Part shown: piece by piece, positions 1 to 7,612 of the stretch | Layout of the letters: each line of letters opens with the position of its first letter | Numbering within the stretch: position 1 is the first letter of the stretch | Program-made: the position numbers and the translations under genes | Notes under the pieces: generated by a model | Databases searched by the model: none | The model's input: the letters and a program-made list of their open reading frames with translations, nothing else | Told to the model about the DNA's origin: nothing | Assembly (NCBI GenBank): GCA_021805865.1 | Contig: JAJZDX010000038.1 | Span: 1 to 40,312 of the forward strand | Direction: 5' to 3' | Length of the DNA stretch: 40,312 nt | DNA from: Pseudomonadota bacterium | GTDB taxonomy: Bacteria; Pseudomonadota; Gammaproteobacteria; Steroidobacterales; Steroidobacteraceae

Positions 1-81
1 CGCCCCGGCTACCGTCCCCGCGCCCGAGAACCGCAGTGACAGCGTCACGAATGTTGCGCCCAATCCTGTCACCCGTATGGC

Positions 82-120
82 CTCGTTTTGCTGAGCAGAG
101 CCGGACTCATTTTGCCGAGC
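82..120. repeat. two 15-bp imperfect direct repeats
   Basis: CTCGTTTTGCTGAGC at 82-96 recurs as CTCATTTTGCCGAGC at 106-120, two mismatches, 24 bp apart. They lie just downstream of the small membrane-protein gene that ends at 129. Positions 1-81 hold no gene that I can recognise. The repeats could be the edge of a mobile element outside the window or chance similarity. Confidence 0.35.
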
Positions 121-128
121 GCCGCAGG

Positions 129-326
129 CTACGAGACCGCCAGCAGTAGTGCGACCAGCACCAGCAGCACAGTAACCGCCTGTAGCGCGACCCGCGCGAG
201 CATCAGATGGTCGCTGCGAAGATCGTCGTAACGATCGCCATGGGCCATCGAGCCGATACCCGTGAATAATACGATCACGGTCGCCAGCGCTCCGAGCATG
301 ATCATCGACGTGAGTAACGGGTCCAT
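129..326 (-). CDS. small two-helix membrane protein, HIG1-like
   Basis: A 65-residue protein with two hydrophobic segments (about residues 4-24 and 43-63) joined by a short polar loop rich in D and R. The second helix is entered through R45-VAL-Q49, which resembles the R-x3-Q part of the HIG1 motif; the preceding R/H of that motif is L here, so the match is partial. HIG1 and bacterial twin-transmembrane proteins are small inner-membrane proteins linked to respiratory oxidases and hypoxia. The start is well supported: GAGGAGG lies 6 bases before the ATG, and longer readings of the frame have no such site. An FNR-like palindrome upstream (399-414) would suit oxygen control. Family assignment is moderate; the existence of the gene is likely. 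Confidence 0.65.
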   Translation of the reverse strand: MDPLLTSMIMLGALATVIVLFTGIGSMAHGDRYDDLRSDHLMLARVALQAVTVLLVLVALLLAVS

Positions 327-398
327 GAACAGCCTCCTCGCCGCGATGCAGCACGAAATAGCAGCCAGCTTATAAGACTCCCGTTTCCCACTGATCGT

Positions 399-414
399 GC
401 TGATGTAGATCAGC
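399..414 (-). promoter_or_regulatory. FNR/Anr-like palindrome upstream of the HIG1-like gene
   Basis: GCTGATGTAGATCAGC is a perfect 6-4-6 inverted repeat. Its core CTGAT-N4-ATCAG differs from the FNR consensus TTGAT-N4-ATCAA only at the outer position of each half. An AT-rich possible -10 (TATAAG on the minus strand, 374-369) follows, which puts the palindrome at about -40 to -45, the usual place for a class II activator. Function is inferred. Confidence 0.4.
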
Positions 415-530
415 TTCCTGGCAAAAGGCGGGTTCACCGAATATTGACCGGAAAACCGATGACGAGCAGCGCAAGCTATTGATACGAAAAGAAATTTGTC
501 GAATGCGCAGTCACGCCCGCGATTTCCATC

Positions 531-554
531 GAGCCCCCTGCCGAGGAGGGGCTC
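531..554 (-). terminator. hairpin at the end of the response-regulator gene
   Basis: Arms GAGCCCC (531-537) and GGGGCTC (548-554) are perfectly complementary around a 10-base loop and overlap the stop codon of the response regulator. No T-run follows on the minus strand, so this may be a transcript-stabilising hairpin rather than an intrinsic terminator. Confidence 0.3.
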
Positions 555-1188
555 ACCGGAACAATCCCATCTGTGCGGCGAGTCTCGCAAGCTGCGCGCT
601 GTTCCTTGCGCCGAGCTTCTCGCGGATGGCCGATTGATGGTTGGCGATAGTCTTCTCCGAGAGCGCGAGCTTCTCGCCGATGCGTCTGACCGTCTCGCCT
701 TGCACCAGCAGGCGCAGCACTTCGAACTCGCGCGGCGTCAGCGCTTCGATCTCGGAGGTTCCGGGCTGCGCCGATCGCTCCAGGTTCGCCGCCACGTCCG
801 CACTCATGCAGCTCTCGCCCCGGGAAACCGCGTAGATCGCCTGCACCAGGACCTCCGGGGCGCTCGCCTTGCTGAGGTAGCCCAGGGCGCCGGCCTCGAG
901 CGCGCGGGACGCGTAGATCGCGTCGTCGTACATGCTGAACATCAAGATGCGCAGGTGCGGCTGATCCTTGAGCATGCGGCGCGTTGCCTCTATGCCGCTC
1001 GTTCCCGGTAGGGCGATGTCCATCACCACCACATCCGGAGTGAGTGTGCGCGCGCGCTCCCAGGCCTGCGTCGCATTGGCTGCGTCCCCGACGACCTGAA
1101 TGCCAGGCTCGCCCTCGAGAAGCCGGCGGTAGCCCTCGCGCACGATGGCGTGATCGTCGACCAGCAGAACCTTGATCGGCGTCGTCAT
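553..1188 (-). CDS. NarL/FixJ-family response regulator
   Basis: A 211-residue two-domain regulator. The receiver domain (about 5-120) has the acidic pair D11-D12, phospho-acceptor D57 in VVVMDIALPG, and the conserved K107. A LuxR-type helix-turn-helix follows at about 147-206 (LTPREFEVLRLL, then SEKTIANHQSAIREKLG). It should bind DNA as a phosphorylated dimer. The gene overlaps the end of the sensor kinase gene by four bases (ATGA, 1185-1188), so the two are translationally coupled and very likely cognate. The UvrY/GacA-like layout is clear, but nothing in the sequence fixes the signal or target. It is a candidate regulator for the stress genes downstream, which is inference only. Confidence 0.92.
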   Translation of the reverse strand: MTTPIKVLLVDDHAIVREGYRRLLEGEPGIQVVGDAANATQAWERARTLTPDVVVMDIALPGTSGIEATRRMLKDQPHLRILMFSMYDDAIYASRALEAGALGYLSKASAPEVLVQAIYAVSRGESCMSADVAANLERSAQPGTSEIEALTPREFEVLRLLVQGETVRRIGEKLALSEKTIANHQSAIREKLGARNSAQLARLAAQMGLFR

Positions 1189-2234
1189 GAGAGGGGCCGC
1201 GAGGCGGTCCGCACCGGAATGCGCGCCGTCAGCTTGAACCCCTGTCCGGGGGAAGTTTCTATGGCAAGCCCCCCGCGTAGCGCGATGACCCGCTCGCGCA
1301 TGCCGATCAGGCCGAGTCCCCGGCCTGCCACGCCCGGCTCGGTCCCGGTCCCATCATCCTCGACCGTGACGGTCACCGTGTCATCCGGCGGTCCGCGCCA
1401 CGGCGCCCGATCGAGATGGATGGTCACGCGATGAGCGGCCGAGTGCTTCGCTACATTGGTCAGCGCCTCCTGAACGAGGCGGTATGCGGTGACCGCAAGG
1501 TCCTCCGGCAGTGCCGTGAAATCCCCCGTGGCAGACAGCCTCAGGGCCACCTCGGGCAGCCTTGTGCGCCATGCCTGGACGCAGTGCTCCAATGCGGCCG
1601 CGAGGCCCAGGTCATCGAGGCCCGCCGGCCGCAGCTCGCGGATCAGGCTCGCCACAGCGCCATGGACGTGATCGCAGTTGTCCACGATCGCGCCCGCCCG
1701 GCCGTGCACCGCTTGTAGGTCGCCCCGGGGATCATCGCGGATCCGCACGGCATCGATCTTGATGACGTTCAGGTACTGTCCGAGCTCATCGTGCAGCTCG
1801 CGCGCGAGCGCTTTGCGCTCGGCCTCCTGCAGCTCGACGTACTGCTGAGCGAGGCGGCGGTTGTCCGCCAGCACCGCCGCCAGCCGCTCTTCGGCTGATT
1901 TCCTGCGTGCGATCTCCCGCCGGGCTTCGTTGTATCGGCGGGTGGCGAACCAGGTGAGAGCGAGGCCCATCACGAGCAGCGCGGTGGGCACCTCATCGAG
2001 CTGGTAGCGCTCATAGGGGGCAGTGAGGCGGCGCAACATCTCCGTGACGTTGAAGATCGCGCACACCACCCAAGTGGCAACGGTCAGCGCAGCGACAATG
2101 AGTGCATCACGCCGGCGTACCCTGCGCAGGGGGTCTTTAGGGGGCGAAGCGCTGGGCAGGGGTCGGGGCTCGAGCGCGGCATCCGCGAGTGAGGCGGTGC
2201 TTGAGCCGGGTCCCGGATGGAGTCGAGCCCACAT
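1185..2234 (-). CDS. sensor histidine kinase, HisKA_3/NarX type
   Basis: A 349-residue inner-membrane kinase with two predicted membrane helices (about 44-62 and 83-97), a coiled linker (about 100-140), the HisKA_3 box with phospho-acceptor H148 in RELHDELGQ, and an ATPase domain with N260 (N box), EDDGTG at 292-297 and GRGLGLIGM at 304-312. Only about 20 residues lie between the helices, so it lacks a large periplasmic sensor; it may sense within the membrane or through a partner. It overlaps the response regulator gene by ATGA. The first about 35 residues are Pro/Ala-rich and the true start may be a little downstream. It faces the TonB receptor gene across a 243-bp divergent region (2235-2477) in which I see no clear site. 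Confidence 0.9.
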   Translation of the reverse strand: MWARLHPGPGSSTASLADAALEPRPLPSASPPKDPLRRVRRRDALIVAALTVATWVVCAIFNVTEMLRRLTAPYERYQLDEVPTALLVMGLALTWFATRRYNEARREIARRKSAEERLAAVLADNRRLAQQYVELQEAERKALARELHDELGQYLNVIKIDAVRIRDDPRGDLQAVHGRAGAIVDNCDHVHGAVASLIRELRPAGLDDLGLAAALEHCVQAWRTRLPEVALRLSATGDFTALPEDLAVTAYRLVQEALTNVAKHSAAHRVTIHLDRAPWRGPPDDTVTVTVEDDGTGTEPGVAGRGLGLIGMRERVIALRGGLAIETSPGQGFKLTARIPVRTASRPLS

Positions 2235-2477
2235 TGCGCAATACTCCAGCTGCCTTCGATCTGCCGCGGGCTGTCCGCCGGATCAGGCGCCGATCAGTCT
2301 ATCCCGGAGTCTGACGCCCGCGCATCCCGAGTTGCGCAAGCGTTCCATTTTGGCACAGCGCCGTCGATGGGCCGAACGGGCGCAAGTCGGGAGAAACTCC
2401 CTTGCGCACTCCGCCATCGCCATGGAACAGTGGCCGCGGGGGTAAAGGACCCCCGATCATCTGGAGCCCGGTCAAGC

Positions 2478-4790
2478 ATGTCGATCCGCACAGGGTCCTG
2501 CCGCATCGTCCGCGCACTGTCCGCCCTGGCCATTGTCGGGCTCGCGCAGGCGCTCGTGGCTAGCGCACACGCCGCATCCCCCGCCGCAGCCGCTCCCCCG
2601 CTCCCCTCCCTCGCCGCGACGCTGCGGCAGGTGGTGATCACCGCTCCGCTCGGCGGCAGCCAGGTTCCGCTCAACGAGGTTCCGGCCAATATTCAGCAGA
2701 TCTCGGTGAGTGCGATCAACCGCCTCGCCTCGGCCACCCTTTCCGGGTCGCTCAACCAGCTGGCCGGGAGCGTCAATCTCAACGACACCGAGGGCACTCC
2801 GTTTCAGGAGAACCTGAACTTTCGCGGCTTCACCGCCTCGCCGGTGCTCGGTACGCCCGAGGGCGTTTCGGTGTACGTTGACGGTGTACGGGTGAACGAG
2901 GCGTTCGGCGACGTGGTCAACTGGGACCTCATTCCGCAGGGGGCGATCTCCAGTCTGGAGGTGATTCCGGGCGCGAATCCCGTGTTCGGCTTCAATACCC
3001 TCGGCGGCGCCGTCAGCATCACGACCAAGCGGGGATTCGACGACCCCGGGACGCACTTCGAGATCTACGGGGGGTCCTTCGGCCGGCACGTCGAGCAGCT
3101 CGACACCGGCGGGCACGACCGGCACTTCGATTACTACCTCGGCGGAACGGTCTTCGACGATCACGGCTGGGGCGATCAGAACCCGAGCCGGGTGCGCCAG
3201 GTTTACGGCGAGGTGGGCTATCGCGACAGCCTGAACGACGCCTCCCTCAACCTGACCTATGCCGACAACACGCTCTATGGCAACCAGACACTGCCGCTGT
3301 CGCTCCTCTCCGATCCATACCAGAGCTACACCTGGCCGGACATTCAGACGAACCAGATGGTCTTCTTGAACTTCGACGAGCGCCACCGGCTCACCTCCGG
3401 ATGGACCTTGACGGCGAAGGGCTACTTCCGCAGGGTGAGCACCGATATATTCAACAGCAACGTCAACGGCAACTTCGATCCGACCCTGCCCGTCGGGACC
3501 GGCAACGAGCCGATGGGCAATGCCATCGAGGGCATCGACCAGTACCGGCCGGGCGCGGCGCTGCAGATCTCCGGCCACAGCCTTCTCGCGGGCCACCGCA
3601 ATACGCTCATCGTCGGCGCGAGCTATGATCCGGCCTGGACGAACTACCGTCAGTTCAGCCAGCAGGCGGGCACCTCTCGCGATACGCTGTCGGGCTCCCC
3701 CGCGCTGCTCGGTACGCTGCTGCATGCGGTCAATAATTACTCGGGCCTGTACTTCTCTGACACCTTCGGCATAACGCCCAAGCTCTTTCTCAATGTTGCC
3801 GGCCGCTACAACCACGCGAGCGTGACGCTGCAGGATCGCCTCGGCACGGCGCTCAACGGGCACGATGTCTACAATCACTTCGATCCGTCCGTGGGGCTCA
3901 CATTCAACCCGACCCGCACGCTCACGGTGTACGCAAACTACGACCAGGGTACGCGGGTGCCGACGCCGATGGAGCTCACCTGCGCCAATCCGACCGCGCC
4001 GTGCACCCTGCCGGACGCCTTCACCTCCGATCCGCCGCTGAAGTCGGTGACGGCCAAGAACTTCGAGATCGGCGCGCGCGGAGAGCTCGGGCACGCGATC
4101 TCCTTCACCGCGTCGGTCTTTCGCACGAACCTCGAGAACGACATCCAGTTCGTCGCGGCCGGCAACGGAATCGTCAGCTCCGGATACTTCGTCAACGTCG
4201 GCCAGACCCGCCGGCAGGGATTCTCGCTCGGCGTGCATGGAAGAAAGGGACCGTTCGATCTCGGCGTCCACTATTCGTTCGTCCAGGCGACCTTCCAATC
4301 GCCGCTCACCCTCAACAGCCCGAACAATTCCACTGCGGCGCCCATCGACTGCGCGACCTGCACCGACATCCGCGTGGTCCCGGGCGACCGGATCCCGGGG
4401 ATCCCGGAGAACATCCTCAAGCTGAATGGGCAGTACACCGCCGGTCCGCTCACGCTCGGTGTCAATGTCGTCGGCCAGTCGGACATCTATGCCCAGGGCG
4501 ATGAGAACAACCGGGATATCAACGGCCCCATTCCCGGCTTCTTCCTGGTCAATCTCAACGCGGGCTACTCGCTCTCCTCCCGCTGGCGTGTGTTCGCCCG
4601 GATCGACAACGTATTTGACCAGCGCTACTACACCTACGGCATCCTCGGACTCAACGAGTTGACCGGGCCGGGCCATACCTTCGATACCACCGGAACGACC
4701 TGGCGCAACGCCCAGTTCCGGACCGTGGGGATGCCGATCGGCGCGTGGTTCGGGGTCGAGTACGACGTCGACGGCGGTGCCGGGTTCTGA
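2478..4790 (+). CDS. TonB-dependent outer-membrane receptor
   Basis: A 770-residue receptor. The start at 2478 is preferred because it opens a good signal peptide (SCRIVRALSALAIVGLAQAL, then a cleavage region near SAHAASP) and has GGAG 11 bases upstream; longer forms would bury the signal. A plug domain (about residues 45-170) carries RGFTASPVLGTPEGVSVYVD and the conserved INTLGGAVSI-type segment (here FNTLGGAVSIT). The rest is a 22-strand barrel rich in aromatic-ended beta strands, ending in a terminal F as the BAM complex expects. The family imports siderophores, cobalamin, carbohydrates or other scarce compounds using TonB-ExbBD energy. No specificity can be read here and no transport genes adjoin. 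The next gene is convergent; a short GC hairpin at 4810-4827 lies between the two stop codons. Confidence 0.93.
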   Translation: MSIRTGSCRIVRALSALAIVGLAQALVASAHAASPAAAAPPLPSLAATLRQVVITAPLGGSQVPLNEVPANIQQISVSAINRLASATLSGSLNQLAGSVNLNDTEGTPFQENLNFRGFTASPVLGTPEGVSVYVDGVRVNEAFGDVVNWDLIPQGAISSLEVIPGANPVFGFNTLGGAVSITTKRGFDDPGTHFEIYGGSFGRHVEQLDTGGHDRHFDYYLGGTVFDDHGWGDQNPSRVRQVYGEVGYRDSLNDASLNLTYADNTLYGNQTLPLSLLSDPYQSYTWPDIQTNQMVFLNFDERHRLTSGWTLTAKGYFRRVSTDIFNSNVNGNFDPTLPVGTGNEPMGNAIEGIDQYRPGAALQISGHSLLAGHRNTLIVGASYDPAWTNYRQFSQQAGTSRDTLSGSPALLGTLLHAVNNYSGLYFSDTFGITPKLFLNVAGRYNHASVTLQDRLGTALNGHDVYNHFDPSVGLTFNPTRTLTVYANYDQGTRVPTPMELTCANPTAPCTLPDAFTSDPPLKSVTAKNFEIGARGELGHAISFTASVFRTNLENDIQFVAAGNGIVSSGYFVNVGQTRRQGFSLGVHGRKGPFDLGVHYSFVQATFQSPLTLNSPNNSTAAPIDCATCTDIRVVPGDRIPGIPENILKLNGQYTAGPLTLGVNVVGQSDIYAQGDENNRDINGPIPGFFLVNLNAGYSLSSRWRVFARIDNVFDQRYYTYGILGLNELTGPGHTFDTTGTTWRNAQFRTVGMPIGAWFGVEYDVDGGAGF

Positions 4791-4816
4791 GGCGGCCGGG
4801 GCGGGGGCCCCGGGAT

Positions 4817-5722
4817 TCAAGTCCCGGCGCGGGGAGGAATGTAGACGTCTGGCGCGTCTCGATGCGGTGCCGGCAGCTCGGGAAAGTCCGTGCTCACCGA
4901 GAGCGCGCGCCAGGCGTGCAGATCTCGCAGCTGCCCGCGCAGCTGGTGCTCGGCGATCCAGTAGCCGTGGCGCCCGAGCACCAGGTGCTCGGGCGGATGC
5001 TCCGCGAGCACGGCCCGGATCACCGCCTCGGCGGCCCGGGCCGGATCGCCGCTTTGGTGGCCGCTGTGCGCGACGGTCTCGCGCCGATGATGGCCGGCGG
5101 TCGGCTCGTAGTCGAAGATGAAATTCGACGACTGCTTGAGCGATCGCCCGGCCCAGTCGGTGCGAAGCGGTCCGGGCTCGACGATGAGCACGCGGATGCC
5201 GAGCGGCTTGAGCTCTCGCGCCAGGGATTGCGACAGTCCGAGGACCGCGAACTTGCTCGCCGCGTAATAGCCGCCGCCTGCAAAGCCCGCGAGGCCGGCC
5301 ACCGAGGCGATGTTGACGATGGTCCCGGCGCGGCGCGAGCGCATGGCCGGCAACACGGCCCGGGTCATCGCCACCAGACCGAAGAAGTTCGTCTCGAACA
5401 ACGCCCGCACGTCCTCCTCGTCGCCTTCCTCCACCGCCGCCAGGTAGCCGTAGCCGGCGTTGTTCACCAGAACATCGATGCGACCGAATTCCCGCTCGGT
5501 GTCGGAGACGGCGTTGTGGATCTGCCCGGCGTCCGTCACGTCAAGAGCCAGTGCCAGCGTCCGGTCCGGGTACTGTGCCAGCCATCCGAGAGTAGTTGGA
5601 TCGCGCGCGCTCGCCGCGACACGAAACCCGTGAGCGAGCGCCGCGCGGGCGAACTCCCGGCCGAAGCCGCTCGAGCAGCCCGTGATCAGCCAGACGGGCG
5701 GGGGGGATGTGTTGGGCGGCAT
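4817..5722 (-). CDS. short-chain dehydrogenase/reductase
   Basis: A 301-residue classical SDR. The Rossmann nucleotide site is T14-G-C-S-S-G-F-G21, NNAG is at 87-90, and the catalytic set is N112, S140, Y153 and K157 (YxxxK). An Arg after the second strand (R40) favours NADP(H). It resembles the retinol/ketone reductase-like SDRs; the substrate cannot be read. The ATG at 5722 has GGGAG 9 bases upstream and starts directly at the beta-alpha-beta fold; longer forms add only low-complexity Pro/Arg sequence. It is the last gene of a tight operon after the universal stress protein and the nitroreductase (43-bp gap), so it probably serves in redox adjustment under stress. Confidence 0.88.
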   Translation of the reverse strand: MPPNTSPPPVWLITGCSSGFGREFARAALAHGFRVAASARDPTTLGWLAQYPDRTLALALDVTDAGQIHNAVSDTEREFGRIDVLVNNAGYGYLAAVEEGDEEDVRALFETNFFGLVAMTRAVLPAMRSRRAGTIVNIASVAGLAGFAGGGYYAASKFAVLGLSQSLARELKPLGIRVLIVEPGPLRTDWAGRSLKQSSNFIFDYEPTAGHHRRETVAHSGHQSGDPARAAEAVIRAVLAEHPPEHLVLGRHGYWIAEHQLRGQLRDLHAWRALSVSTDFPELPAPHRDAPDVYIPPRAGT

Positions 5723-5765
5723 GGGCGATGGCTCCCGGCGGCGAGGTGAGCGGGCCTTGGGCGGT

Positions 5766-6329
5766 TCAGGGACCGATCCAGCGGATCCGCGGCTCTTTCC
5801 TGGGGACCGCCGCGGGCGATGCCACGGGCCGTCCCACGATGATCGGCGCCACCGGCAGGTGATCTGCGGGCAGGCCGAGCGTCTTCCTGGCCGCGGCGGT
5901 GGTGAGCCAGGTCTGTGCAAGGCCGATCCAGCAGCTTCCGAGGCCCTCGGCACAGGCGGCCAGCATGAGATTCTCGGCGGCGAGCGCGCAGTTCTCCACG
6001 GCCCAGCGGCTGTGCGTCACGCTCGCGATCACGATGAGCGCCGGCGCATGGTGAAGGATGTCGAACTGCGGATCCTCGAGCCGGGCGTGAAGCGATTCCG
6101 GGATGAAGCGCCCGGGCGCGCTGCGACGCAGATAGCTCTTGGTCTTCACTGAGATCCGCTCGAGCAGATCCCGGTCGGTCACCACGGTGAACGACCAGGG
6201 CTGCTCGTTGATGGCGCTCGGTGCCTGGATCGCCGCGTCGATCAGCTTGCGCAGCGTCCTCTCGCCGGGGGCTTCTTCGGCGTACTGGCGCACCGCGCGC
6301 CGGGAGTAGATCGCCTGCTCGAGCTCCAT
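5766..6329 (-). CDS. nitroreductase-family flavoprotein
   Basis: A 187-residue protein of the FMN-dependent nitroreductase fold. The N-terminal FMN-binding signature YSRRAVRQY (8-16), the PSAINEQPW segment and the C-terminal GLGSCWIG motif are present. The family reduces quinones, nitro compounds or flavins with NAD(P)H in the cytoplasm. The start at 6329 is fixed by GGGAGG four bases upstream. It sits 19 bp behind the universal stress protein and 43 bp ahead of the SDR, all on one strand. A nitroreductase next to Usp and Hsp20 genes recalls acg of the mycobacterial DosR regulon, but sequence alone does not show equivalence. Confidence 0.9.
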   Translation of the reverse strand: MELEQAIYSRRAVRQYAEEAPGERTLRKLIDAAIQAPSAINEQPWSFTVVTDRDLLERISVKTKSYLRRSAPGRFIPESLHARLEDPQFDILHHAPALIVIASVTHSRWAVENCALAAENLMLAACAEGLGSCWIGLAQTWLTTAAARKTLGLPADHLPVAPIIVGRPVASPAAVPRKEPRIRWIGP

Positions 6330-6348
6330 GGTGCCTCCCGGGTCAGGC

Positions 6349-6816
6349 TCAGCACTGCTTGCCTTCTTCCTCATCCGGCTGGCGCAGCAGCAGCACGGGC
6401 ACCCGGGAGTGGCGCAGGATGTACTCCGCATCGCTGCCCATGACCAGACGCCGTACGCCGCGCCGCCCATGGGTGCCGCACACGATCAGGTCCGCCGGCC
6501 ATTCCTCGGCGTGTTTCAGGATGACGGCCCCGACCGGCGCGCCGATCTGCTCGAGCAGCACGGTGTTGGGGATGATTCCGGCGGCCTTGGCCCGGACCTC
6601 GCCCTCATCGAGCACGATGTTGGCGCTCTCGCGCAGCCCTTCGGCGATTCCGCCCACATCGGCGCTCGTGGCATCCGGCGAGACGGCCAGCCATTCGTTG
6701 ACCACGTGCAGGAGGCGAAGCTCGGCGTCCTGGTCCTTGGCAAGTTTGATCGCTTCGTCCAGTCCGCGGGTGGAGGCGGGACTGCCGTCGACGGGAACTA
6801 GGATCTTCTTGTACAT
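6349..6816 (-). CDS. universal stress protein, single domain
   Basis: A 155-residue UspA-fold protein. It begins YKKILVPVDGSPAS and carries the ATP-binding motif G-x2-G-x9-GS (GTHGRRGVRRLVMGS), followed by the last strand VPVLLLR, so it is of the ATP-binding class. AAGG lies 8 bases before the ATG at 6816. It heads an operon with the nitroreductase and the SDR. The divergent intergenic region (6817-7048) shared with the host-attachment gene holds two TACGTA sites. Usp proteins act as cytoplasmic dimers in survival under starvation, hypoxia or acid; the exact role here is unknown. Confidence 0.93.
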   Translation of the reverse strand: MYKKILVPVDGSPASTRGLDEAIKLAKDQDAELRLLHVVNEWLAVSPDATSADVGGIAEGLRESANIVLDEGEVRAKAAGIIPNTVLLEQIGAPVGAVILKHAEEWPADLIVCGTHGRRGVRRLVMGSDAEYILRHSRVPVLLLRQPDEEEGKQC

Positions 6817-6908
6817 GCGAGTGCCTTCGGTTGTCGAGACCACGTGAATCTGCGGATACGCATCGCTCGATTCCCGCCGCAAGAATCGCCGCCGGACCGC
6901 GTTGGCTT

Positions 6909-6986
6909 CAATACGTACTTGCCTCTGGAGGCAGGCGGCGGACACGCCGCGCCACAGCTCGTGTGCATCTCTACAACTACGTATTG
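6909..6986. promoter_or_regulatory. two inverted 13-bp TACGTA sites in the usp divergent promoter region
   Basis: CAATACGTACTTG at 6909-6921 and, on the opposite strand, CAATACGTAGTTG at 6986-6974 agree at 12 of 13 positions. Their centres are 66 bp apart. Both lie between the start codons of the usp operon (6816, minus) and the host-attachment gene (7049, plus). The same TACGTA core occurs twice upstream of hsp20 (16279-16331). They look like operators of a dimeric regulator; which one is not known. Confidence 0.5.
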
Positions 6987-7048
6987 GCGCGCCGCCGCGG
7001 CCGCGTACAGTGCTCGTGCTGGGGAATGTGAGGTCGGGAGGCAGCTCG

Positions 7049-7519
7049 ATGCGAGTACGAATCGTGGTGGCTGATCAGGCGGAGGCGCGTTTTTATGACA
7101 CCGAGCCGCCCGATCCGGCTCTGCATCCGGCCGGCCGGCTGTCTGAGGCCCGTGCCCGGCTGCACGACCGGGACCTGGTCTCCGACCGGCCGGGCCGGGT
7201 GTTCGATCACGCGCCCGCGGCCACCGGCCGCCGCGGGGCGGTCGCGCATCATGGGACGGGCGGGGAGGGGGACCGCCGGCCGCACCGGCACGTGGCGAGG
7301 CTCTTTGCGCGCCGCATCGCTGAGGCGCTGGCGCTCGCGCAGCGTCAGGGCAGCATCGATCGGATCGTGCTCATGGCGGAGCCGAAGTTTCTCGGCCTGA
7401 TCCGCCAGGCGCTCTCGCCTGAGCTCGAGGCGAGCGTGGCCGCGGAGGTTCCGAAAGACCTGGTGCATCAGGCCGAGGATGTGGTACGGGCGCATCTGCC
7501 GCCGCTCGCGCTCAGATAG
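7049..7519 (+). CDS. host-attachment family protein (baeRF-like)
   Basis: A 156-residue protein that matches the family named 'protein required for attachment to host cells', a bacterial relative of the archaeo-eukaryotic release-factor domain. Typical features are the opening VRIVVADQAEARFY strand, a basic central segment with RHVARLFARRIAEAL, the strand IDRIVLMAEPKFLGLIRQAL, and the LSPEL...VPKDLVH ending. GGAGG lies 7 bases before the ATG at 7049. In baeRF proteins a link to ribosomes or RNA has been proposed; the attachment name comes from plant-associated bacteria and may mislead. It is transcribed away from the usp operon and precedes the phosphorylase by 93 bp, possibly in one transcript. 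Confidence 0.75.
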   Translation: MRVRIVVADQAEARFYDTEPPDPALHPAGRLSEARARLHDRDLVSDRPGRVFDHAPAATGRRGAVAHHGTGGEGDRRPHRHVARLFARRIAEALALAQRQGSIDRIVLMAEPKFLGLIRQALSPELEASVAAEVPKDLVHQAEDVVRAHLPPLALR

Positions 7520-7612
7520 GGGCGAGGGGTTGCGCGGCGCGGGCGCGGGGCAACCGCGGCGATCGGTCAGCCGGTGCCCCCGGGGGGCGCGCGCCGGAGT
7601 GGAGATGACACT

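Noticed and set aside
2472-4820. Long minus-strand open frame opposite the TonB receptor
   Set aside because: High GC leaves long antisense frames open. The sequence is low-complexity with no family features, while the plus strand is a clear receptor.
4810-4827. Intrinsic terminator between the TonB receptor and the SDR gene
   Set aside because: A CCGGGA/TCCCGG hairpin is present but neither strand has a T-run, and it overlaps the SDR stop codon; too weak to list as a terminator.
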